NCBI GenBank assembly: GCA_016929525.1
Contig: JAFGIP010000024.1
Location: forward strand, 21,748-85,747
Source: Bacteroidales bacterium
GTDB lineage: Bacteria > Bacteroidota > Bacteroidia > Bacteroidales > UBA10428
DNA: 64,000 nucleotides
Direction of reading: 5' to 3'
Position numbers and translations under genes: made by a program. This document shows, piece by piece, positions 28,271 to 37,051 of this stretch. The notes below the pieces were generated by a model. The model was not told the origin of the DNA. It was given only the letters and a program-made list of their open reading frames with translations, and made no database searches. The number at the start of each line of letters is the position of its first letter. Position 1 is the stretch's first letter.

Positions 28271-28613
28271 TTCATCAGAGTAATTATCGTAATAATCCTC
28301 ATGAGTCTTGTCATAATAGTCGGAGCACGATGACTTTATTTTTTCTATTTTGAATTTACTTTTCAGATTGAACGGATGAACGTTAATTCACGGTTGGTTT
28401 TATATGATAATATCTATCTTTAAACGTTTAATATTCTTTTTTATAAACTGACAGGTCTTCGTATTTATTATAAATGGCAGCAGTAGATAAGCCCTTTCTA
28501 CGGAGGACAGATTACAATTTGTACATAAATATTGTCCATTTTAAAACTAAGAATACTACTTGAGAATTTTGAAGGGATTAAAATTAAGATATTGAAATAA
28601 TAAAGCACTTATT
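28271..28613. other. 343-bp gap: unannotated N-terminus of the methyltransferase and a possible promoter
   Basis: The minus-strand part up to about 28390 is the open, coding-like extension of the methyltransferase. Farther on, TTG at 28394-28396 and TATCTTTA at 28415-28422 are spaced by 18 bp on the plus strand and resemble a Bacteroidota promoter (last base off consensus) for the gene at 28614, which would have a leader near 190 nt. Nothing else was recognised. Confidence 0.45.
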
Positions 28614-29354
28614 ATGTATAACAATCTCAAACAGATTCTGAAAGGTATCTTACCCAGAAAAGCTTTATTTCAGTGTGAACCTTTTTTACACCGGATATTA
28701 TATTTGTTTTATAAAGGGAATAAGTATCAGTGTAATATTTGTAATGGCAATCTGCGAAGTTTTATTGTGCTGGCCGATGGTGACAAGCTTTGCCCTAAAT
28801 GTGGAAGTATTTCACGAAACAGAAGGCTATGGGGACTTCTGAAAAAAGAATTCATTAGAGATAAAATAACGATACTTGATTTTTCACCTTCACGATGCCT
28901 TTACCGGATATTAGAAAAAAATAATTCCATTACATATATCGGTAGTGATATTTCAGGCGATTTCCTTTCCGAAAAACAATATGATATAACGAAGATCGAT
29001 GCAAAAGATGATTCTTTCGATCTGATAATTTGTTATCATATTCTTGAACATATTGAAAATGATATAAAGGCAATGAAGGAGATTTATAGGATATTAAAGA
29101 AAAAGGGCTCGTGCATTATTCAAACGCCTTTTAAAGAGGGTGATATATATGAAAACCCTCTGATCAAAACCGAAACGGAAAGACTAAAACATTTTGGCCA
29201 GAAGGACCATGTAAGAGTATATTCGGTCGACGGATTAGCATTAAGATTATCAGATTGTGGATTTAAAACAGATATAAGATATTTTGAAGAATCATCCGAT
29301 AATGAATTTGGATTAAATATCCGGGAAACTATTCTGGTATGCTCAAAACAGTAA
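28614..29354 (+). CDS. Zinc-ribbon SAM-dependent methyltransferase
   Basis: The 246-aa protein combines an N-terminal zinc-ribbon (two CxxC knuckles, YQCNICNGN and KLCPKCGS, around residues 39-66) with a Methyltransf_11-type domain (FDLIICYHILEHIENDIKAMKEI, then RILKKKGSCIIQTPF). This architecture is common near cell-surface glycan genes, but no such genes flank it. Motif I is weak (ILDFSPSRCLYRIL). The substrate is unknown. It stands alone on the plus strand between a divergent methyltransferase and a histidine kinase. Confidence 0.85.
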   Translation: MYNNLKQILKGILPRKALFQCEPFLHRILYLFYKGNKYQCNICNGNLRSFIVLADGDKLCPKCGSISRNRRLWGLLKKEFIRDKITILDFSPSRCLYRILEKNNSITYIGSDISGDFLSEKQYDITKIDAKDDSFDLIICYHILEHIENDIKAMKEIYRILKKKGSCIIQTPFKEGDIYENPLIKTETERLKHFGQKDHVRVYSVDGLALRLSDCGFKTDIRYFEESSDNEFGLNIRETILVCSKQ

Positions 29355-29579
29355 TTAAAAATCAGCTTCTTTATGTTATCCTCATAAACAGATATTTGAA
29401 CAATAACGGAAATTGACTGAAATAAATACAATACTGATAGTGTTTAGTGAACACTGTTAGACGGTTAAACGTTATTTTTTTGTAACTTATACTATATTTC
29501 TTCTGATACTAAGATATGTGCTGATGACTTTCTTATTATATCCTGATCTCGATTATCATGAATAATAAACTGCTTTGCA

Positions 29580-30824
29580 ATGAATAAAAGATATTCAGAA
29601 GTAATTATTCGTGAACCGCGAACTACAAAAAAAGTAAGTATTGGCTCTAAATTAAAGCCAAAGATCATCTCCTCAGTAATAGAAAGGTGGCAGTCGCTGA
29701 TTGATGTAACTGCAAAAATTGTGGGAGTTCCTGCCGGATTGGTGATGCAGTTGAAGGAGGATTCTATTAAAGTGTTCCTAAAAAGCAATACTGATGGAAA
29801 TCCTTATGAAGTTGGAGAAGAAGCAAAACTTATTTACGGATTATACTGCGAAACTGTAATTGGCAATCAAAAGAAGTTATTAGTCCCTGATGCTACGAAA
29901 AGTTCTGTGTGGAAAGAAAATAATCCGGATATCGATCTGAATATGATCTCTTATATAGGACTTCCCATAAACTGGCCCGATAAAGAAGTATTTGGAACTG
30001 TATGCCTGTTGGATAACAAAGAGAACAGTTATGATAATTCTGTAGATGAACTCCTGCACGTTGTAAAAGATCACATTGAAACCGATCTGAGGTTACTTGT
30101 TACCAACAAAGATCTGGTGAAAAAAAATTCTGAACTGAAGAAACTGAATATCTTAAAATCAAGATTTTTGAGTTTATTATCGCACGATTTAAGAGGGACT
30201 ATTGGTACACTCGATGAATTTATAAGACTGTTATTGTTGAGATTCTCAGAGACAGACAGAACTACAATAAAAAATGGTCTTAAACAAATGAGTAACAGTA
30301 TTAATTCTATCTATCTGACAATGGAAAACCTGATAAGCTGGTCTAAGAATGAACTATTGAAACTTGAAGCAAATAAAAAGGATGTCAATCTGGTGGACAT
30401 TTTCGGGAATATTTTAAAATACTTTGATCAGACTGTTAAACTTAAAAACTTAAATGTAAAAACAGAATTTATTTCAGATGAAATTATTGTTAATGCTGAC
30501 AAAGATATGCTTGAAACGGCATTGCGAAATATTATATCGAATGCTATAAAATATACAGAACCCGGAGGTATGATCATTATCAGAATCGCTAAGAAGGATA
30601 ATCAGATTATCATTGAAATAGAAGATACCGGAGTTGGTATCGACAGCGAATCATTAAAAAAGTTATTTACATTTAATAAAGATCACAAAACAAAAGGTAC
30701 CAAAGGTGAAAAAAGTGCCGGTATAGGACTTTTTATTATCAAAGATTTTCTCGATAAAAACGATGCAAAGGTGAAAGTAACCAGTATTATTGGCGAGGGA
30801 ACTAAGTTTGTTATTACAATTTAA
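29580..30824 (+). CDS. Orphan GAF-domain histidine kinase
   Basis: The 414-aa protein has a GAF sensor domain (about residues 30-170; LYCETVIGNQKKLLVPDA and SYIGLPINWPDKEVFGTVCLLD), a dimerisation/phospho-acceptor segment with His202 in LSLLSHDLRGTIGTL, and a catalytic ATPase domain with IEDTGVGID (G1) and KSAGIGLFIIKDFL (G2). After His202 the common Pro of the H-box is missing (DLRGTIG), an alternative seen in this lineage. It lacks a signal peptide and membrane helix, so it senses a cytoplasmic signal. No response regulator is adjacent; the receiver fused to the phosphatase at 5.6 kb is one possible partner, without evidence. Confidence 0.92.
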   Translation: MNKRYSEVIIREPRTTKKVSIGSKLKPKIISSVIERWQSLIDVTAKIVGVPAGLVMQLKEDSIKVFLKSNTDGNPYEVGEEAKLIYGLYCETVIGNQKKLLVPDATKSSVWKENNPDIDLNMISYIGLPINWPDKEVFGTVCLLDNKENSYDNSVDELLHVVKDHIETDLRLLVTNKDLVKKNSELKKLNILKSRFLSLLSHDLRGTIGTLDEFIRLLLLRFSETDRTTIKNGLKQMSNSINSIYLTMENLISWSKNELLKLEANKKDVNLVDIFGNILKYFDQTVKLKNLNVKTEFISDEIIVNADKDMLETALRNIISNAIKYTEPGGMIIIRIAKKDNQIIIEIEDTGVGIDSESLKKLFTFNKDHKTKGTKGEKSAGIGLFIIKDFLDKNDAKVKVTSIIGEGTKFVITI

Positions 30825-31004
30825 GGTCGACTAACTTAATTACTGCAATAAGAGAAATAGATACTCGTTATTGCTTATAAGGTAAAATTAATCAGTGATA
30901 AAAATATTTAGAAAACCGTGATTCAGATTATACTAAGGTTTTCTGCTCTGTAATTTATATGTTTGTGAAATCAGAACTTTTGGATAAAAGTATTTTAGAA
31001 AAAT

Positions 31005-31547
31005 ATGGACCGATTAGTTCCCATAAAATCCCTCAAAGACATTTTACCTGAATATCGCAGTACTCCGATAGGTAAACTCCTGGAATATCATAATCTTGGC
31101 CGGCCTTATGATAACTATGATACTGCAGAACTGCTGGTTGGCATGTGCATGGATAACCGGAAACACCTGCATATCCCCGACAATTTTGCCTATATCATCA
31201 GATCTGGCGGGGCAAACCTGCGTTACAGCGAGTTTAAAGTGTCGTATGCAATTTCTGTTGGCCAGGTGCATCATATAGCTTTAATAGGACATAACCAGTG
31301 TGGTATGGTAAACCTTGTATCAAGAAAAGAACAGTTTATCGAGGGATTGGTAAACAATGCCGGCTGGGACAAAGTACGGGCAGAAGAACATTTTATCCAT
31401 TTTTCTCCAATGTTTGAAATTGGCAACGAAGTTGATTTTGTTTTTAGCGAAGCACAACGGCTTAGGATCAAATATCCTAAAATTCAGATAGCGCCAATAA
31501 TGTATCTGGTTGAGGATAATAAACTATATCTAATAAGGGAATCCTAA
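31005..31547 (+). CDS. Beta-carbonic anhydrase family protein
   Basis: The 180-aa protein shows the zinc site of beta-carbonic anhydrases: CMDNR (Cys48, Asp50, Arg52) and HNQC (His96, Cys99), with the intervening segment AYIIRSGGANLR. These enzymes interconvert CO2 and bicarbonate. It is short (usual 190-230) and the helical region after HxxC differs from the classical enzymes, placing it in a divergent branch; activity is likely but not certain. A REP-like palindrome follows 15 bp after the stop. Confidence 0.88.
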   Translation: MDRLVPIKSLKDILPEYRSTPIGKLLEYHNLGRPYDNYDTAELLVGMCMDNRKHLHIPDNFAYIIRSGGANLRYSEFKVSYAISVGQVHHIALIGHNQCGMVNLVSRKEQFIEGLVNNAGWDKVRAEEHFIHFSPMFEIGNEVDFVFSEAQRLRIKYPKIQIAPIMYLVEDNKLYLIRES

Positions 31548-31562
31548 CGATGCTTAAAAAAC

Positions 31563-31592
31563 AACCCTGTCAGGGTATTAAACCCTGACAGG
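31563..31592. repeat. REP-like palindrome, copy 2
   Basis: ACCCTGTCAGGG and CCCTGACAGG form a stem with a short loop; the core ACCCTGTCAGGGTATT equals that of the copy at 17021-17054. It lies after the carbonic anhydrase gene and may serve as its terminator. Confidence 0.78.
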
Positions 31593-31659
31593 ATAGGTAA
31601 ATTTAAAGCAATGTTGATTTAAAAATAATTTGGACAGGATTGCTATAATGAAATAATAA

Positions 31660-31911
31660 TCACTGCTTAACAAACTTCTGGCTGTAAAATCTTCCATAAT
31701 CATCTCTGGCAGAAATAAAATAAATACCTGCCGGAAGCTTGGAAATATCAACCTGTGACGTTTGATCTCTATGGCGGATAGCTTCTTTTCCTGTCGCATT
31801 GAATATTCTAATCTGATACAATTCTTCAGTAAAATTAACTACATCATAAGCGGGGTTTGGAAAAAATCCTAAAGTATTGTTCTCAAAAGTACATTCCGGA
31901 ACTGAAAATTT
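31660..31911 (-). pseudogene. Orphan T9SS type A sorting-domain remnant
   Basis: On the minus strand an open frame of 83 codons without a start reads as a complete type A C-terminal sorting domain: GFFPNPAYDVVNF, YQIRIFNATGKEA, VDISKLPAGIYFISA and a terminal YSQKFVKQ followed by TGA at 31660-31662. Upstream the frame closes with two TAA at 31912-31917. The body of the cargo protein is missing and the GH3 gene begins 14 bp away on the other strand. It is therefore the tail of a lost secreted protein, cut off by deletion or by arrival of the GH3 gene. Confidence 0.85.
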
Positions 31912-31924
31912 TTATTATTTTTAA

Positions 31925-34075
31925 ATGGATATGAATATAAACAGAAGAAAGATGATGAAATTTAAACTTTATCCTGGTTTGACAGTTATTGCTATAATTA
32001 TTTTATCACAGTGTAAGACCGGAACTGAAATGGAAGAAACCATCCGATATGAGCCTCCTGTAAGCTTTGAAGAAGCAACCATTTGGGCCGACAGTATTGT
32101 AGATCTTATGACACTGGATGAGAAAATATCACTGACGGGAGGGAACCTTATTTTTTATACCAATGCCGTACCCAGACTTGATATCCCTGCAGTATTCATG
32201 GCTGATGCCACACAGGGAATACATATTCGCAAAGAATTTGATACTATTAAATATAATCCTACCCTGCAAAAGTCTACAGCATTTCCTTCACCCATTCTGC
32301 TGGCTTCAACATGGAACCCTGTTCTGGCTTATGATTATGCTAATGCAGTCGGAGAGGAATGCCGGGCAGGAGGAATTCCTGTTTTGTTAGGCCCCGGCAT
32401 GAATATATACCGGTTGTCGCAGTGTGGAAGAAATTTCGAATATTTTGGGGAAGACCCATACCTTGCAAGTCGAATGATCGAAAATTATGTTGTGGGTTTG
32501 CAGAAGACAGGAACCATTGCCACTCTGAAACATTTCGTTGCCAATAATACAGATTATTTCCGTCGAAAAAGTAACAGTATTGTCGACGAAAGGACATTAA
32601 ATGAAATTTATATGCCCGCATTTAAAGCAGGTATCGATGCGGGAGCAATGGCTGTGATGACATCGTATAATCAACTGAATGGTGAATGGTGCGGACAAAG
32701 TTATCATGTTATTACCGGGATACTTCGTGAACAACTTGGTTTTAAGTGGCTGGTGATGACCGACTGGTGGTCGGTAAACGATGGGGCCGGTGTTATTAAA
32801 TCGGGACAGGACATTGAAATGCCTGCACGGGAAGCATTGGAATATACGCAGGAATTGATTGATAGTGGAGTAGTTAATGAAGCTGATATTGATCGTATGG
32901 TTACAAGTCTTTTGAGAACCCTGTATGCCATGAATTCATTTAAAGTAAAACCTGACCCGACATTGCTCACCAGGTTTGCTCATCATGAAGAAGTTGCACT
33001 CAATACCGCCAGGGAAGGGATTGTATTATTGCGTAATGAAAATAATATTCTTCCGCTTGAAGTAACCAGTAAAAAGATATTGTTAACCGGTGATTACATT
33101 AACAAGGTAGCAGCAGGTGGCGGAGCAGCTGAAGTCGAAGGCTATAATCATGTTGTACTTGCCAATGCCCTGAAAAATATTCTGGCAGCAAATCTGATGA
33201 TTGCTGAAACAGCCGCAGATGAAGAGATTAAAGTTGCTGACGCTGTGATCCTTAATATTGGAACATACGACAGCGAAGGTTACGATCGGCCTTTTGAATT
33301 ACCCGATTCAACAGAGAAACTAATTTTGAGAGTAGCTGCGTTAAATCCAAATACGGTAGTTGTTGTAAACTCGGGTAGCGGAATCGATTTGAGTAATTGG
33401 TACGATAAAGTAAGTGCTATAATATATGCCTGGTATCCCGGTCAGAATGGAGCTACAGCCGTTGCTGAAATCCTGACAGGGATTTTAAATCCTTCAGGTA
33501 AACTGCCAATGACCATTGAACGTAAGTTTAAAGATTCACCGGGTTATGGGTATTTACCGGAGGGAGAAGAATTATATGTCGGATGGAATAGTGAAGCTGA
33601 AGAAGCAAGAGAGGTTTATGATGTAATATATGATGAGGGAGTATTTGTAGGGTACCGCTGGTATGAAAAGAAAAATATTAAACCATTGTTTGCATTTGGC
33701 TTTGGCCTTTCTTATACAAGTTTCAGCTATAGTGACCTGAAAGTATCAAATGAACAGTTTACATCCGGCGATATTATAGAGGTTAGTTTTGTTATAAAAA
33801 ACACCGGTGAAAGAACCGGTGCTGAGATAGCACAACTTTACATCCACGACACGGAAGCTTCAGTAGAACGACCTGTTAAAGAACTTAAAGGTTTTAAAAA
33901 GGTGAAACTGAATCCGGGCGAGTCAAAAACTGTAACTCTTCAGTTGGGCAAGGAGGATTTTTCATTCTGGAGCCCCGAAGCAAAAGACTGGATTGCCGAG
34001 CCGGGAAAATTTGAGATCAGAGTAGGTTCTTCGTCAGATAATATTTTACTTAACAAAGAAGTAGAATTGATATAA
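31925..34075 (+). CDS. Glycoside hydrolase family 3 beta-glucosidase
   Basis: The 716-aa enzyme should release terminal beta-linked sugars (glucose or xylose) from oligosaccharides. It has a GH3 N-terminal barrel with TLKHFVANN and the nucleophile Asp280 in WLVMTDWW, a GH3 C-terminal domain (EGIVLLRNENNILPL, GGGAAEVEG), and a C-terminal fibronectin-like domain (VSFVIKNTGERTGAEIAQLYI). The N-terminus has a hydrophobic signal ending IIILSQC, close to a lipobox, so it may be a lipoprotein; the start could be 31925, 31931 or an ATG nearer to the hydrophobic stretch. No SusC/SusD pair or regulator is adjacent, so it is not part of an evident polysaccharide utilisation locus. Confidence 0.94.
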   Translation: MDMNINRRKMMKFKLYPGLTVIAIIILSQCKTGTEMEETIRYEPPVSFEEATIWADSIVDLMTLDEKISLTGGNLIFYTNAVPRLDIPAVFMADATQGIHIRKEFDTIKYNPTLQKSTAFPSPILLASTWNPVLAYDYANAVGEECRAGGIPVLLGPGMNIYRLSQCGRNFEYFGEDPYLASRMIENYVVGLQKTGTIATLKHFVANNTDYFRRKSNSIVDERTLNEIYMPAFKAGIDAGAMAVMTSYNQLNGEWCGQSYHVITGILREQLGFKWLVMTDWWSVNDGAGVIKSGQDIEMPAREALEYTQELIDSGVVNEADIDRMVTSLLRTLYAMNSFKVKPDPTLLTRFAHHEEVALNTAREGIVLLRNENNILPLEVTSKKILLTGDYINKVAAGGGAAEVEGYNHVVLANALKNILAANLMIAETAADEEIKVADAVILNIGTYDSEGYDRPFELPDSTEKLILRVAALNPNTVVVVNSGSGIDLSNWYDKVSAIIYAWYPGQNGATAVAEILTGILNPSGKLPMTIERKFKDSPGYGYLPEGEELYVGWNSEAEEAREVYDVIYDEGVFVGYRWYEKKNIKPLFAFGFGLSYTSFSYSDLKVSNEQFTSGDIIEVSFVIKNTGERTGAEIAQLYIHDTEASVERPVKELKGFKKVKLNPGESKTVTLQLGKEDFSFWSPEAKDWIAEPGKFEIRVGSSSDNILLNKEVELI

Positions 34076-34213
34076 GTAGAGGATCAGACATTTTGGAATC
34101 TGATTGTTTAGCAGCTCGGCATAACTCTATGCTTAAATTAAATATACCACAGATTTTAGTGGAAAGCTGATAGAATGCATAATTAGATTAGTCAGGTTCA
34201 ACAGCAAATGTTT

Positions 34214-34702
34214 TTACCCAGAAATTTGAAACCAACTGCTCCAGGAAAATTTTCCCGCACCGGTGTAGTAACGGAATTTAACTTTCCTGGCCTCAGCATC
34301 GATAGGTTCCCAGCCAATTTCCATGGCTCCTTTATGTGTGAGGTCTGTACAATATCCCTTCGATTTCTTTCGCATCTGTTCGGCTTTGAAAAACGAAATG
34401 CGTTTCTGTATGTCTAATTTCCATTTCTGATATTCATACGCATCGTCGAGGTTTTCATCTCCCAAAACAACAATTTCAATACCCTTAAAATGAGTAATGT
34501 ATCCTTTTCGTGGAGGTATGGATTTCCCTTTCTCTATTTCCTCTACGTCGGACCAGAGCAATGGCCGGCTTTTCTTTTTGATGATATAATCTGCCTTATT
34601 ACCGTTATCAATATCTTCAAAAACCACATGTCTGTAATCATCACCATCTTTTGATTCGCCAATCAACCCAAAACACACTATTTTCAGAAACTGATCCGGC
34701 AT
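34214..34702 (-). CDS. Protein of unknown function, 162 aa
   Basis: I do not recognise this protein. It is a soluble, charged 162-aa product with no signal peptide or membrane helix. The central part has alternating strand-like segments (GYITHFKGIEIVVLG) and a helix rich in Lys and Arg (EYQKWKLDIQKRISFF). The C-terminus is aromatic and small-residue rich (FRYYTGAGKFSWSSWFQISG). The opposite-strand reading at 34208-34417 is shorter and looks like a shadow. It stands alone between the GH3 gene and the M23 peptidase gene. Confidence 0.65.
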   Translation of the reverse strand: MPDQFLKIVCFGLIGESKDGDDYRHVVFEDIDNGNKADYIIKKKSRPLLWSDVEEIEKGKSIPPRKGYITHFKGIEIVVLGDENLDDAYEYQKWKLDIQKRISFFKAEQMRKKSKGYCTDLTHKGAMEIGWEPIDAEARKVKFRYYTGAGKFSWSSWFQISG

Positions 34703-34863
34703 AATATTACTATAATTTCAGTGACAATATGCAAGTTACTAATTAACCAACCATGCTGTTTATCTATTAATTAACCTTTAGGCAAAAAGATTTATATTTT
34801 AACTGGATAGCAGTTCTAAAAGTTGTTAACTTGCATTGTTCTTTTCCTGAGAATTACTTTTTA

Positions 34864-34871
34864 TATATTTG
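34864..34871 (+). promoter_or_regulatory. -7 box that fixes the M23 peptidase start
   Basis: TATATTTG matches TAnnTTTG exactly, 16 bp before the ATG at 34888. A longer reading that begins at a TTG at 34831 would put the promoter inside the gene, so the ATG at 34888 is preferred and the leader would be only about 10 nt. A possible -33 TTG at 34836-34838 is spaced somewhat widely (25 bp). Confidence 0.5.
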
Positions 34872-34887
34872 TGCAAATTCATTTCAG

Positions 34888-35754
34888 ATGAATCCTAAAA
34901 AAGGTAAAAGTTCATTTTTTAAAAAATTACGGTATAAGTACCGCTTATCCGTATATCGTGACCAGTCGTATGAAGAAGTGTTGAACTTACGACTTTCAAG
35001 ATTAAATGTATTGGCTTGGGGAGGGCTGTTTACTTTGCTTGCTCTTGCAATTGTCATATCAATAATTGTATATACCCCGGTGCGTGAATTTATACCCGGT
35101 TATCCGGATGAAAATACAATTATTAACAGCTATCGGAATAAACAACGATTAGATTCAGTAGAGATCGAACTTGCCCGCCGCGATATGTACCTGGAGAATA
35201 TCAACCGTATAATTTCTGGTAAAGAACCTGAAAACTACGACAATATTGGAGATACCAATAAAAATTATGATGATATTTCATTTACTCGGTCTGTTGAGGA
35301 TTCTTTGCTTCGTGAATATTATAAACAGGAAGAAAAATATAGTGTGAATCCGGCATTAAGCAGAAGCAAGCTGGGAGGTGTATCGCATATGCATTTTTTC
35401 CCACCCGTAAAGGGGCTTGTTACCAATTCGTTTAATTCGGTTGCAAACCATTATGGTACAGACGTGGTTGCAGGCACCAATGAAATTGTTAAAGCAACTC
35501 TGGAAGGAACAGTTACAATGGCAACCTGGACTCTTGAAACAGGATGGGTTATTCAGGTTCAGCATGAAAATAATATGCTCTCGGTTTATAAGCACAATGC
35601 AGAATTATTGAAACGTGTTGGTGATTTTGTAAAAGCAGGAGAACCGATAGCAGTTGTTGGAAATTCGGGGGAATTAACAACCGGACCTCATTTGCATTTC
35701 GAACTATGGTATAACGGAATCCCCCTTAACCCTGAAGATTATATCTCTTTCTGA
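34888..35754 (+). CDS. M23 family peptidase (LytM domain)
   Basis: The 288-aa product is a single-pass inner-membrane protein with a periplasmic M23 zinc peptidase domain that cleaves, or helps to control cleavage of, peptidoglycan crosslinks. It has a membrane helix (about residues 41-63), a coiled-coil-like linker, and a LytM domain with HYGTD (metal His and Asp) and GPHLHFELW (HxH). All catalytic residues are present, so it should be active. Its stop overlaps the start of dxr by one base (TGATG), so the two are co-translated. Confidence 0.93.
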   Translation: MNPKKGKSSFFKKLRYKYRLSVYRDQSYEEVLNLRLSRLNVLAWGGLFTLLALAIVISIIVYTPVREFIPGYPDENTIINSYRNKQRLDSVEIELARRDMYLENINRIISGKEPENYDNIGDTNKNYDDISFTRSVEDSLLREYYKQEEKYSVNPALSRSKLGGVSHMHFFPPVKGLVTNSFNSVANHYGTDVVAGTNEIVKATLEGTVTMATWTLETGWVIQVQHENNMLSVYKHNAELLKRVGDFVKAGEPIAVVGNSGELTTGPHLHFELWYNGIPLNPEDYISF

Positions 35755-36902
35755 TGAGAAAAAGAGTTGCTATTCTTGGATCTACTGGTTCTATTGGTAC
35801 ACAGGCACTAGAAGTGATTTCGAAACATCCGGAAATATTTGAAGTTACCATTATTACCGCTCGGAGTAATGTAGAATTGTTAATTTCACAGGCACTGGAA
35901 TTTATACCCAAACATGTAGTTATCAGTAATGAAAATGAATTTCATGCAGTATATGATGCACTTAGTGCGCTTCCAATAAAAGTTCACGGTGGTGACAATG
36001 CACTATCCCAGGTGGTTCGTATTGATGAGGTGGATATTGTACTTACTGCATTGGTAGGATTTGCCGGACTTATACCAACTCTTAATGCATTAAAGGCAAA
36101 AAAGGATGTTGCACTGGCAAATAAAGAAACACTTGTTGTGGCCGGTGAACTGATCACTGAAGAAGCCCGCAGGAACAGCAGAAAAATCTACCCTGTTGAT
36201 TCTGAACATTCAGCCATTTTTCAATGTCTTGCAGGAGAAACCGGTAACGAAGTAGAGAAAATATATCTTACTGCTTCCGGGGGGCCGTTTCGCGGAATGA
36301 CAATTGACGAACTTAAAAAAGTAAATAAGAAAAAAGCACTTATGCATCCGAACTGGTGTATGGGGAATAAAGTAACAATCGATTCCGCATCTTTAATGAA
36401 TAAAGGACTTGAAGCCATAGAAGCCCGATGGTTGTTCAATTTAATGCCGGATCAGATAAAAGTGATTGTCCATCCTCAGTCAATTATTCATTCGATTGTT
36501 CAGTTTACCGATGGTTCAATGAAAGCACAGATGGGGCTGCCTGATATGCGTCTTCCGATACAGTATGCACTGGGATACCCCTATCGCCTGAAGAGTGATT
36601 TTCCCAGATTTGATTTTACTGATTATCCGGAACTAACTTTTGAAAAACCTGACACGAAAGTTTTCAGAAATCTGGTGCTGGCATTCAATGCTCTGGAGAA
36701 AGCCGGCAATATGCCTTGTATAATGAATGCAGCAAACGAAATTGCCGTTGAAGCATTCTTAAGTGATAAATTAGATTTTATTCAAATCCCGGAAATTATT
36801 GAAAAGGTAATGGAAAGATCACATTTTGTTGTACATCCTACCCTGGAAGACTATACAAAAAGCGATAAACAGGCAAGAGACATTGCACTGTCCTTAATAT
36901 AA
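35754..36902 (+). CDS. dxr: 1-deoxy-D-xylulose 5-phosphate reductoisomerase
   Basis: Dxr makes 2-C-methylerythritol 4-phosphate, the first committed step of the MEP isoprenoid pathway, and is the fosmidomycin target. The 382-aa protein has the NADPH-binding start VAILGSTGSIGTQALEVI, LANKETLVVAG, the metal site VDSEHSAIFQCL, TASGGPFRG, and MNKGLEAIEA. It is complete. It is coupled to the M23 gene upstream and followed by rseP after 149 bp; the order M23 - dxr - rseP is common in Bacteroidota. Confidence 0.98.
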   Translation: MRKRVAILGSTGSIGTQALEVISKHPEIFEVTIITARSNVELLISQALEFIPKHVVISNENEFHAVYDALSALPIKVHGGDNALSQVVRIDEVDIVLTALVGFAGLIPTLNALKAKKDVALANKETLVVAGELITEEARRNSRKIYPVDSEHSAIFQCLAGETGNEVEKIYLTASGGPFRGMTIDELKKVNKKKALMHPNWCMGNKVTIDSASLMNKGLEAIEARWLFNLMPDQIKVIVHPQSIIHSIVQFTDGSMKAQMGLPDMRLPIQYALGYPYRLKSDFPRFDFTDYPELTFEKPDTKVFRNLVLAFNALEKAGNMPCIMNAANEIAVEAFLSDKLDFIQIPEIIEKVMERSHFVVHPTLEDYTKSDKQARDIALSLI

Positions 36903-36914
36903 TTTATACCTTCC

Positions 36915-36944
36915 TTGAGGTTATGACCAAATATTATATTTTTG
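36915..36944 (+). promoter_or_regulatory. Promoter upstream of rseP
   Basis: A -33 TTG at 36915-36917 and the -7 box TATTTTTG at 36937-36944 are spaced by 19 bp, in good agreement with the Bacteroidota sigma consensus. It gives rseP a leader of roughly 100 nt and makes it independent of dxr. Confidence 0.6.
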
Positions 36945-37051
36945 CTAAGCTTTTAAAAAGAAGCTTTTTTAATTTAAAAACTTTCGCAGATAGATACTGT
37001 TATACATAAGTTCAGAGACAATGATTACTAATTTAATACAACTGTAAAGAA

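Noticed and set aside
33470..33500. CCTGACAGGG-like match to the REP palindrome inside the GH3 gene
   Set aside because: It is only one half-site within conserved coding sequence, without the second arm.
34208..34417. Plus-strand 69-aa reading opposite the unknown 162-aa gene
   Set aside because: It is shorter, has no homology I can see and lies wholly opposite a longer coding-like frame.
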